Made by a program: the position numbers and the translations under genes | Notes under the pieces: generated by a model | What the model was told of the DNA's origin: nothing | Databases searched by the model: none | What the model saw: only the letters and a program-made list of their open reading frames with translations | Part shown: positions 15,756 through 22,544 of the stretch, in pieces | Layout of the letters: every line of letters begins with the position of its first letter | Position numbering within the stretch: the first letter of the stretch is position 1 | From: CAZOWW01 sp964583765 | GTDB lineage: Bacteria > Actinomycetota > Actinomycetes > Actinomycetales > Kineosporiaceae | Direction: 5' to 3' | DNA: 37,534 bases | Assembly (NCBI GenBank): GCA_964583765.1 | Contig: CAZOWW010000051.1 | Coordinates: forward strand, 1-37,534

Positions 15756-16301
15756 GTGCAGGTATTGATCATCTCTGGGACGGTCGGGGCAGGGAAGACG
15801 GCGGTCGCCCGGGCCCTGCTCGACGAGCTGGTCTCCCGCGGGCTGCGCGCGGCCATGGTGGACGTCGACGAGCTGACCCGCCTCGCGCCGGCCCCGGACG
15901 ACGATCCCTTCAACGACCGGATCGCCCGGGCACACCTGCGGGCGATGGTGCCCAATTTCCTCGCGGCCGGGGTCGCAGTGCTGCTGCTGCCCCGGGTGCT
16001 GGAGACCCGCACCCAACGCGACCACTACACGGCGGCCCTGGTCCCGGCGCAGGTGCACGTGGCACGGCTCACGGCTGCCCCCGCCACGCGTGCGGCCCGG
16101 CTCACCGCCCGTGAGACCGATCCCGCGGATCGGGCCTGGCACCTGGCCCGCACCGGCGAGCTGGAAGACGTTCTCGCGGCGGCGGGGGTCGAGGACGTGG
16201 TCGTGCCCAACGAGGACACGCACGCGCTCTCCCGGGCCGCCGCCCGGCTCGCGGACTGGCTCGGGACACGACCCGCCGCCGGCGGAGAACGACCGGCATG
16301 A
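15756..16301 (+). CDS. Small P-loop NTPase, kinase-like
   Basis: 181 residues. Walker A is at the very N-terminus (LIISGTVGAGKTAVARALLD), followed by MVDVDELTRL, a GVAVLLLPRVLETRTQRD strand/helix and an Arg-rich lid-like segment (VARLTAAPATRAARLTAR). This layout resembles small nucleotide or metabolite kinases of the adenylylsulfate/shikimate-kinase type; the substrate cannot be told. I chose the GTG at 15756, which puts the P-loop at residues 7-14. A GTG at 15720 is also in frame and neither has a good Shine-Dalgarno. It is divergent from the RCC1 gene (205 bp) and convergent with DUF1015. Confidence 0.75.
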   Translation: MQVLIISGTVGAGKTAVARALLDELVSRGLRAAMVDVDELTRLAPAPDDDPFNDRIARAHLRAMVPNFLAAGVAVLLLPRVLETRTQRDHYTAALVPAQVHVARLTAAPATRAARLTARETDPADRAWHLARTGELEDVLAAAGVEDVVVPNEDTHALSRAAARLADWLGTRPAAGGERPA

Positions 16302-16314
16302 GAACGACCGGCCG
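16285..16314. repeat. 15-bp tandem duplication at the stop codon of the P-loop gene
   Basis: GAGAACGACCGGC is repeated at 16285 and 16300; the stop TGA (16299-16301) sits on the junction. Confidence 0.75.
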
Positions 16315-16338
16315 GGGGAGGACCCTGCCGGGGTGCCG

Positions 16339-16370
16339 CCCGACCCGGTGCGACCCCGACCCGGTGCGAC
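16339..16370. repeat. Perfect 16-bp tandem repeat between convergent genes
   Basis: CCCGACCCGGTGCGAC occurs twice without a gap (16339-16354, 16355-16370). Confidence 0.85.
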
Positions 16371-16416
16371 CAGGAGCAACCGTCTCGACGTGGCAGCGCG
16401 TCGAGCCCGCAGGCCC

Positions 16417-16456
16417 GCCTACCGCGTCAGGCTGCTGCCTACCGGGTCAGGCTGCT
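16417..16456. repeat. 20-bp tandem duplication across the DUF1015 stop codon
   Basis: GCCTACCGCGTCAGGCTGCT and GCCTACCGGGTCAGGCTGCT are adjacent (16417-16436, 16437-16456; one mismatch). The gene-proximal copy holds the stop TAG (16439-16441, minus strand); the outer copy repeats it in another frame. Confidence 0.85.
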
Positions 16457-17761
16457 CAACGGCCGGCTGACCGGCTCGAAGGCATGCAGGAACAGGCCGC
16501 TGCGCAGCTTGGGCTCGAACCAGGTGGACTTGGGCGGCATCACCGCTCCGCTGTCCGCGACCGCCATGAGCTCGGCGACCGAGGTCGGGAAGAGACTGAA
16601 GGCCAGGGCCGCGGATCCCGAGTCCACCCGCCGCACCAGCTCGGCCGTGCCCCGCACCCCGCCGACGAAACCGATCCTGGGGTCGGTGCGCGGATTGCCG
16701 ATCCCCAGCAACGGTTCCAGCACGCGTTCCTGCAGCACCGCGACGTCCAGCCCGGCGACCACGGCCTCGGCACCCCCCGGCACCGCGCCGTCCACGCCGC
16801 TCGGCACCCCGCCGTCGAGGTGGGCCCGGGCGGTGAGCCGGTACCACCGGCCGTCCAGGTACATGCCGAAGACCCGGCGGCGTTCCGGTTTGACCGCGCC
16901 GTCCACGGGTTCGACCTCGAAGTCCGCCCGGAGAGCGGCCAGCAGTTCGGCGGGGCTGCGCCCGGCCAGATCGGCGACCACGCGGTTGTAGGGCATCACG
17001 GCGACCTGATCGGTGGGGAAGACCACGGTCAGGAAGACCTCGGCCTCACCGGCCGAGCCGTTACGGGCCTGGCGCAGATCGCGGACCCGCGCCGCGGCGG
17101 CGCTGCGGTGGTGGCCGTCCGCCACGTACAGGTGCGGCACCCGGGTGAACGCTGCCTCGATCCGCGCCAGCTCGGCGGGCTCGGAGACCACCCACAGGGT
17201 GTGCGTGACCCCGTGCGGGTCCTCGAAGTGGACGTCGGGCTTCCCGAGCACCACGCGGTCGAGCACCGCCGCCAGCTCGTCGTCCGGCGGGAAGAGGCAG
17301 AAGACCGGCTCGTCGTGGGCGCCGAGGGTGTCGATGTGCCGGACCCGGTCCTCCTCCTTGTCCGGGCGGGTGTGCTCGTGGATCTTGATGACACCCTGGA
17401 GGTAGTCGTCCACCGAGGCACAGCCCACGAAACCGGTCTGGCAGACCTGGTCGGTGCGCTGGCGGTAGACCGAGTAGGAGGGTTTCTCGTCGAGCAGGAG
17501 CATGCCGCGCTGGACGAAGTCCTCGAGGGTGCGCCGCCCGGCGAGGTAGGTGAAGTCTCCGTGCGGGTCGGCGTCCGGCCCGAGGTCGATCTCCGGGCGG
17601 GAGATGTGCAGGAAGCAGTCGGGGTTGCCCTTGGCGTACTCCACGGCCTCCGCGACGTCCACGACGTCGTAGGGCGGGGCGGCCACCAGCTCGGCGTGAT
17701 CACTGGGCGGACGAAGGGCGAAGAAAGGTCGGAGCACGGCCACGGGTTGCCATCCTGCCAT
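16439..17761 (-). CDS. DUF1015 family protein
   Basis: Conserved cytosolic protein of unknown biochemical function, 440 residues from the ATG at 17761. A GTG at 17746, preceded by AGGATGG, is an equally reasonable start. Family landmarks: RPFFALRPP near the start, APPYDVVDVAEA, a YLxxxxxL-type region, QVCQTGFVGCASVDDY, IKIHEHTRPDKEEDR, LYVADGHHRSAAAARV (the best conserved DUF1015 motif), PYNRVV and a C-terminal MPPKSTWFEPKLRSGLF. Bacterial members often lie near amino-acid metabolism genes, but nothing here ties it to a pathway. It is divergent from menA. Confidence 0.88.
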   Translation of the reverse strand: MAGWQPVAVLRPFFALRPPSDHAELVAAPPYDVVDVAEAVEYAKGNPDCFLHISRPEIDLGPDADPHGDFTYLAGRRTLEDFVQRGMLLLDEKPSYSVYRQRTDQVCQTGFVGCASVDDYLQGVIKIHEHTRPDKEEDRVRHIDTLGAHDEPVFCLFPPDDELAAVLDRVVLGKPDVHFEDPHGVTHTLWVVSEPAELARIEAAFTRVPHLYVADGHHRSAAAARVRDLRQARNGSAGEAEVFLTVVFPTDQVAVMPYNRVVADLAGRSPAELLAALRADFEVEPVDGAVKPERRRVFGMYLDGRWYRLTARAHLDGGVPSGVDGAVPGGAEAVVAGLDVAVLQERVLEPLLGIGNPRTDPRIGFVGGVRGTAELVRRVDSGSAALAFSLFPTSVAELMAVADSGAVMPPKSTWFEPKLRSGLFLHAFEPVSRPLSSLTR

Positions 17762-17784
17762 CCCCGGCCCCGCCCACCCAGCCG

Positions 17785-17940
17785 GGCGTCCCCGACCCTG
17801 CCGGGACGGCACGTCCCGGCCTCCCCCAAGCAGCACCTTCCCGGTCCGTCCGGGGGCACGTCCCGGCCTCTCCCGATCCGTCCCAGCGGTACGTCCCAAC
17901 CTCTCCAGGGACGGCGGGTCCCCGACCCTCCCGGGGGACG
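17785..17940. repeat. Degenerate tandem array in the DUF1015-menA divergent spacer
   Basis: About six units of 23-33 bp built around CACGTCCCGGCCTC (17808, 17855, 17888 best conserved), flanked by two copies of GTCCCCGACCCT (near 17788 and 17918). It occupies most of the 230-bp spacer where both promoters must lie; no clear -10/-35 pair could be picked. Confidence 0.6.
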
Positions 17941-17991
17941 CGACCGGCCCGGCGGCAGACTGTCCGCACCGACCGGCCCCGAGGAGGAGAC

Positions 17992-18870
17992 ATGGCACGC
18001 CCGACGCAGTGGCTGGCCGGCGCCCGACCCCGCACGCTGCCGGCGGCCGTCGCGCCGGTGCTCGTGGGCACGGGCGCAGCCGTGGGGCTGGGAGCACGGC
18101 ACCCGGAACGGGCGGTGCTCGCGCTGCTCGTGTCCCTGCTCCTGCAGGTGGGTGTCAACTACGCGAACGACTACTCCGACGGCGTGCGTGGGGTGGACGG
18201 TGCGGACCGCGTAGGACCCTTCCGGCTCACCGGGTCCGGGGCGGCCTCCCCCGCGGCGGTGCGGCGGGCCGCGTGGGCGGCGCTGGGCGCGGCGGGTGTG
18301 ACCGGAACCGTCCTGGTGAGCCTCGCCGGAGCCTGGTGGCTGCTCGCGGTCGGCGCGGCCGCGGTCGCCGCGGCGTGGTTCTACACCGGCGGAGGACATC
18401 CGTACGGCTACCAGGGCCTGGGCGAGGTCTTCGTGTTCGTGTTCTTCGGGCTGGTCGCCGTGCTCGGCACCACCTACACCCAGGCGTCCCGCGTGGACGG
18501 CGCCGCGGTGGCAGCAGCGGTCGCCGTGGGGTTCCTCGCCTGCGCGATTCTCGTGGCGAACAACCTGAGGGACCTCGCCTCCGACGCTCTCGCCGGCAAA
18601 CGGACCCTCGCGGTGCGGCTGGGCGACGGCAGGACGCGAGCCCTCTACACCGGCCTGGTCGTGGTTCCCGTGCTCGTGCCCCTGGTGCTGGTGCCGGGCC
18701 GGCCCACGGCGGCGCTGGCGGTCCTCGCCGGTCTCCTGGCGGTGCGGCCGATGCGCGCGGTCCGTGCGGGTGCGCGTGGGCTCGCCCTGCTGCCCGTGCT
18801 GCGGGACACGGGTCGGCTCGAGCTGGCCTTCGGCGTGTTGCTCGGGGTCGGTCTGGCGATCAGCCTGTGA
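17992..18870 (+). CDS. menA: 1,4-dihydroxy-2-naphthoate polyprenyltransferase
   Basis: Membrane enzyme that prenylates 1,4-dihydroxy-2-naphthoate in menaquinone synthesis. 292 residues, ATG after GAGGAGGAGAC. UbiA-family signatures: first Asp-rich motif NYANDYSDGVRG (56-67) for Mg-prenyl-diphosphate, FYTGGGHPYGYQGLGEV typical of MenA, and second motif NNLRDLASDALAGKRTLAV (about 189-207). Eight to nine hydrophobic helices, length normal. It lies opposite DUF4229, the two 3' ends overlapping by 11 bp. Confidence 0.95.
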   Translation: MARPTQWLAGARPRTLPAAVAPVLVGTGAAVGLGARHPERAVLALLVSLLLQVGVNYANDYSDGVRGVDGADRVGPFRLTGSGAASPAAVRRAAWAALGAAGVTGTVLVSLAGAWWLLAVGAAAVAAAWFYTGGGHPYGYQGLGEVFVFVFFGLVAVLGTTYTQASRVDGAAVAAAVAVGFLACAILVANNLRDLASDALAGKRTLAVRLGDGRTRALYTGLVVVPVLVPLVLVPGRPTAALAVLAGLLAVRPMRAVRAGARGLALLPVLRDTGRLELAFGVLLGVGLAISL

Positions 18871-19153
18871 TCCCGGCAGCATCCTCGACGGCGACGTCCT
18901 CGGCCTCGGCGTCCTGCGCCAGCCGTCGCGCGAACCGGCTCTGAGGACCGTCCAGCCTGCGCTGGAGACGCTCGTGCAGGGCAAGGGCCAAGGCGTCCCG
19001 CGGCCCCCGGAGCAGGACGTACGACAGCGCAAGTGAGATCACCATGGCCAGCCCCAGCGCGAGGACGCCCCGGGCACCGACGACGATCATGGCGAGGAGC
19101 GCTGCCACGAACAGGGCGAGCCGAGCCACGGTGAACTTCAGCAACGGCACCAT
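18860..19153 (-). CDS. DUF4229 small membrane protein
   Basis: 97 residues from the ATG at 19153 (MVPLLKFTVARLALF); the longer frame to 19297 has no initiation site and unlike composition. Two hydrophobic helices (about 6-28 and 31-49, LALGLAMVISLALSYVLLRG) are followed by a basic amphipathic helix (RDALALALHERLQRRL) and an acidic tail. DUF4229 proteins are typical neighbours of menA/ccs genes in actinobacteria; their function is unknown. Its end overlaps the end of menA by 11 bp. Confidence 0.85.
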   Translation of the reverse strand: MVPLLKFTVARLALFVAALLAMIVVGARGVLALGLAMVISLALSYVLLRGPRDALALALHERLQRRLDGPQSRFARRLAQDAEAEDVAVEDAAGITG

Positions 19154-19521
19154 GGGCTCAGGGTAGATCGGCTCGTGCGTGCCGGCGCGTCGAGGACGCC
19201 CGAGGCCGCAACGCTCGGCCCGCCACCGCGCCACCTCTGCACCCCGCCACGCCGGAGAGCCAGGGCGCCGCACCGCCGGCGGGTCACCCCGCCGCACCGG
19301 AGCGCGCCGGGAGATGACCCGAACGGCTCAAGCGGTGGTAGCGCCCTGCCGAAGACGTGATCACTCGCCGCCGTCCGGTCGGCATCCAGGTGACGGCCGG
19401 TCGGTGGCCCGGGCCACGGCTGCGTCCTCGCCCTCGGCGGTCACCCGCACCACGACACCGACAGGTCGGCGACGAAGGTGCGGCCCGCGGGCGACGTGCC
19501 CGACGGACGGAAAGGATCACC
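19154..19521. other. Divergent intergenic region before the GGDEF/EAL gene
   Basis: 368 bp without a convincing gene. It contains a perfect hairpin CGGCGGG-tcac-CCCGCCG (19277-19294) and a smaller CCGAC/GTCGG inverted repeat near 19468. Both promoters should be here but no clear boxes stand out. Confidence 0.5.
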
Positions 19522-21498
19522 ATGGGCACCAGCAACAGCACCGGCGACCAGGCCCGCCCGCTCGGGTCCGTGCCGTCCTTCGACGAGCTGATCCCCGGAA
19601 GCGGCCCCCTCACGTCCCACCGCCGCACCGAGGTCGCCGTCGCGGCGGCCCTGGTCGCGGCCTCGGCGCCGGTCGCCGTCGCCACCGGGGCCCCGCTTGC
19701 CGCCTGGTCGCCCTCGCTCGTCGCGGTGCTCGTGGGAGCCGCGGCGCTGCGGCGTCAGGGTCCGCCGTCGGCCGTGCTCGCTCGAGCCGGTGCGCTGCTT
19801 GCCGCATCCGTGCTCGCGCTGTGGCTCGACCCGACGATGCTCCCGGTCACTCTGCTCACGGCGGTGCTCGTCACCGCCACCTACCCTGCGATCCTGCCGA
19901 CGCGCCTGCGTCCCGTGGCCGGCGCCGCGGCCCTGGCCTCGCTCGGCCTGCCCCTGCTCGGCGTCGCCGTGCGCAGCCTGCTCCCCCTCGCGCACCGCGA
20001 CCTGCTGGGCGACGCCTCCTCGACCCCACTGACCACCACCCTCTGTCTGGTCGGCGGGGTCGCCGTGGTCGCAGCCGTGGCCTCGCTCACCGCCGCCTCG
20101 CAGACCGGCCGGCACGGAGCCCGCCCCGCAGGAGGTCCCGCACTCGAGCGGACCCCCCGTGTGCGAACGGCCTCCGCCCCGGCCGACGAGGATCCGGTGA
20201 CCGGCCTGCTCACCCGGGAAGCCCTGCTGCGCCAGGCGGACACTGCCTTCGACCGGGTCCCGGTACTCGGTGGTCAGGTGGGGCTCCTCGTGCTGGAACT
20301 CGCACGCTTCCCCGAACTGCTCGACGGCTACGGATCGGGCGCGGCCGAGCAGGTGCTGCGCCAGGTCGCGCGCCGCCTGCGGGCGGCCCGTCCGGCGGTG
20401 GACGTGGTGGCCCGCATCGGGGACCACCGATTCGCGATCCTCGTCGAGGGGGTCGGACCCGCCGGGCTCGACGGCGTGGCCCGGCGGGTCGCCGCGCTGC
20501 TCGACGAGACCGTGGTCACCGAGGACGTGCGCCTGTCGGTGACCTGCGCGATCGGCGCGGCCCTCTCCACCACGGGCGTGCCGGACGGCGCCTCCCTCCT
20601 GCACGCGGCCGAACAGGCCCTCCACCTGGCCGTCAAGGACGGTCGCGCCACCTGGATCACCTTCGACCAGGCGATGCGGGCGCACGCCCGGGAGCAGGCG
20701 GACCTGGAGATCGAGCTGCGCGAGGCACTCGCCCGGGGCGAGATCCGCCTGGTCTACCAACCGCTCGTCACCCTGGGCCCTGGGGTCGACATCGCCCTGG
20801 ACGCCGATCACGAACTCGCGCTCGCGGACCCCCTGGAGGTGGAGGCCCTGGCCCGGTGGACCCGCCGGGACGGCAGCCCCGTGACCCCGGCCCGGTTCCT
20901 GGCCCTCGCCGAGGACCTCGGCCTGGGGGTCTGGCTGGGTCACCAGGTCCTCGACCAGGCGCTCACCGCGCTCGCCCAGTGGCGTGCCCGGGGGGTCCCG
21001 ATCACCCGGGTGTGGGTGAACGTGTCCGGCGCCCAACTGGCCGATCCCGAGTTCGCGCGCACCCTGTCGGCGCGGATGGCCGCGCACACCCTGTCCCCGG
21101 ACCAGCTGGGCGTCGACGTGCACTGCTCGGACCTCGTCGAGTCGGAGCAGGTCGACTCCACGCTGCGTCAGCTGCACTCGCTGGGGGTCCAGCTCGCCGT
21201 CGACGACTTCGGGGCCGCCGGCACCGCGCTGTCCGCCCTGCGGCGGTGGCCACTGAACATGATCAAAGCGGACCGGAGGATCACCCAGGAGGCGGGCCCC
21301 GAGGACGCGGTGGCCGGGGCCGTGATCACCCTTGCCCACGGCCTGGGTATGCGGGTGCTCTTCGAGGGCGTGGAGACACGCGAGCAACTGCATGCCGTGC
21401 GGGTACTGGGCGCCGACGCGGCCCAGGGATTCCTGCTGGGGGGACCGGTCGACGCCGACGCCGTGACCGGATCGCGGGCGGCCGCCGTGCTCAGCTGA
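19522..21498 (+). CDS. Membrane GGDEF-EAL protein with both catalytic domains degenerate
   Basis: 658 residues from the ATG at 19522 (AAAGGAT upstream). A membrane sensor of about five helices (36-185) has no recognisable fold. Degenerate GGDEF, about 215-380: the active-site motif reads RIGDHRF (298-304) instead of GGDEF, so cyclase activity is not expected. EAL domain, about 390-650: the EAL signature is kept (EVEALARW, E441), as are N500 (VNVSG), DDFG (561-564), K582 and the loop EGVET (E615). The conserved ExxTE metal-binding block is replaced by VDVHCS (531-536), losing key acidic ligands. It may be a weak phosphodiesterase or a c-di-GMP/GTP-binding effector. It is the second c-di-GMP gene of the window, set inside the cytochrome/menaquinone region. 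Confidence 0.9.
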   Translation: MGTSNSTGDQARPLGSVPSFDELIPGSGPLTSHRRTEVAVAAALVAASAPVAVATGAPLAAWSPSLVAVLVGAAALRRQGPPSAVLARAGALLAASVLALWLDPTMLPVTLLTAVLVTATYPAILPTRLRPVAGAAALASLGLPLLGVAVRSLLPLAHRDLLGDASSTPLTTTLCLVGGVAVVAAVASLTAASQTGRHGARPAGGPALERTPRVRTASAPADEDPVTGLLTREALLRQADTAFDRVPVLGGQVGLLVLELARFPELLDGYGSGAAEQVLRQVARRLRAARPAVDVVARIGDHRFAILVEGVGPAGLDGVARRVAALLDETVVTEDVRLSVTCAIGAALSTTGVPDGASLLHAAEQALHLAVKDGRATWITFDQAMRAHAREQADLEIELREALARGEIRLVYQPLVTLGPGVDIALDADHELALADPLEVEALARWTRRDGSPVTPARFLALAEDLGLGVWLGHQVLDQALTALAQWRARGVPITRVWVNVSGAQLADPEFARTLSARMAAHTLSPDQLGVDVHCSDLVESEQVDSTLRQLHSLGVQLAVDDFGAAGTALSALRRWPLNMIKADRRITQEAGPEDAVAGAVITLAHGLGMRVLFEGVETREQLHAVRVLGADAAQGFLLGGPVDADAVTGSRAAAVLS

Positions 21499-21519
21499 AC
21501 GCACCCTGCCCGGCTGAAC
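21494..21519. repeat. Short duplication around the GGDEF/EAL stop codon
   Basis: GCTGAAC occurs at 21494 (containing the stop TGA) and again at 21513, period 19. Short and possibly fortuitous. Confidence 0.4.
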
Positions 21520-21548
21520 TCATCCGGCCGTCGCCGTCGCCCTCCCCG

Positions 21549-21582
21549 GGTTCGGTCAGCCGCCCGGTTCGGTCAGCCGCCC
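21549..21582. repeat. 17-bp perfect tandem duplication across the ccsB stop codon
   Basis: GGTTCGGTCAGCCGCCC at 21549-21565 and 21566-21582. The gene-side copy contains the ccsB stop (21573-21575), the other an out-of-frame copy of it. Confidence 0.9.
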
Positions 21583-22454
21583 GCGTAGCTGTGGTGCCCG
21601 ACGAAGGCGTAGTTGACCACGAGGAAGTTGAACAGGAGGCAGCCGAACCCGGCGAGGGCCAGGTAGGCGGCGCGCCGTCCGTCCCAGCCCCGGGTGAGAC
21701 GCGCATGCAGGTACCCGGCGTAGACCACCCAGATGACGAAGCTCCATACCTCCTTGGGGTCCCACCCCCAGTACCGACCCCAGGCCTTCTCGGCCCAGAT
21801 CGCCCCCGCCATGACGGTGAACGTCCACAGCGGGAACGCGACCGCGTGGAGTTGGTAGGAGAGGCGCTCGAGTGCTTCGGCGCTCGGCAACCCGGCCAGG
21901 AAGGCGCCGTGGCGGGCGGGACGACCCTCGGCCGCGCGCTGCTCACGGTGCTGTCGCACCAGTTGCAGGACCGTCGCGGAGAACCCCAGGGTGAACAGCG
22001 CAGAGGAGATGAAGGCGACGGTCACGTGGATGTAGAGCCAGTAGCTCTGCAGCGCCGGGACCAGCCCGGACGCCGAGGTGTAGAGCACGGTGACGGCGAG
22101 GCCGAGCACGAGCAGCACCGGGCCCACGACGAACGTGCCGAGGAAGGTCAGGTCCCGCCAGCGCAGTGCGACGAGGTAGGTCAGGGCGACCACGAAGGAC
22201 CCGGCCACCGAGAACTCGTACATGTTGCCCCAGGGGGCCCGGTGCACGGCGAGGCCCCGGGCCAGCACCCCACCCCCGTGCAGGAGAACCGCCAACACGG
22301 TCAACGAGACCGCGATCCCCCGGGCCCGGGACCGTACCCCGGCACCCCTGCGGGACAGGTCGACGGCACTCGTGACGAGAGCCCCGGAGTAGACGGCCAT
22401 CGCCGAGTAGACGAGGTCCAGCCCGAGCCGGGCGAGGTTCTGGTCGACCGTCAC
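21573..22454 (-). CDS. ccsB: Cytochrome c biogenesis protein CcsB/ResC (heme handling)
   Basis: System II heme-lyase subunit that carries heme across the membrane and presents it in the WWD domain for attachment to apocytochrome c together with ResB. 293 residues from a GTG at 22454 (GAGAGGGACC upstream). Eight or so helices; conserved NMYEFS segment (77-82), LQSYWLYIHVTVAFISS with a heme-ligand His near 143, His203, and the WWD signature WGRYWGWDPKEVWS (225-238); the final NYAFVGHHSYAGG has the last conserved His. Last gene of the resA-ccdA-resB-ccsB set. Confidence 0.95.
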   Translation of the reverse strand: MTVDQNLARLGLDLVYSAMAVYSGALVTSAVDLSRRGAGVRSRARGIAVSLTVLAVLLHGGGVLARGLAVHRAPWGNMYEFSVAGSFVVALTYLVALRWRDLTFLGTFVVGPVLLVLGLAVTVLYTSASGLVPALQSYWLYIHVTVAFISSALFTLGFSATVLQLVRQHREQRAAEGRPARHGAFLAGLPSAEALERLSYQLHAVAFPLWTFTVMAGAIWAEKAWGRYWGWDPKEVWSFVIWVVYAGYLHARLTRGWDGRRAAYLALAGFGCLLFNFLVVNYAFVGHHSYAGG

Positions 22455-22544
22455 CGAAGGTCCCTCTCCACTTCCTCGCGAGCCACGTCCCTCGCCACCT
22501 ACTCAGGAGCGGCGTCTCTCGCCGTTTCCTCGTCGCTCGCCACC
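22455..22544 (-). repeat. 45-bp imperfect duplication of the resB 3' end
   Basis: The last 45 bp of resB up to its stop (22500-22544) are partly repeated between resB and ccsB (22455-22499). The best matching block is CGTCGCTCGCCACC versus CGTCCCTCGCCACC (plus strand, 13 of 14), followed by TTCCTCG in both with a small indel. The outer copy supplies the ribosome-binding site of ccsB. Confidence 0.6.

Noticed and set aside
14193..16379. 728-codon minus-strand frame across the RCC1 gene start
   Set aside because: Gly/Asp/His-rich shadow; the true minus frame has a signal peptide and recognisable modules.
17029..19032. 667-codon minus-strand frame over menA and DUF1015
   Set aside because: Shadow of two well-supported genes with no start signal or family motif.
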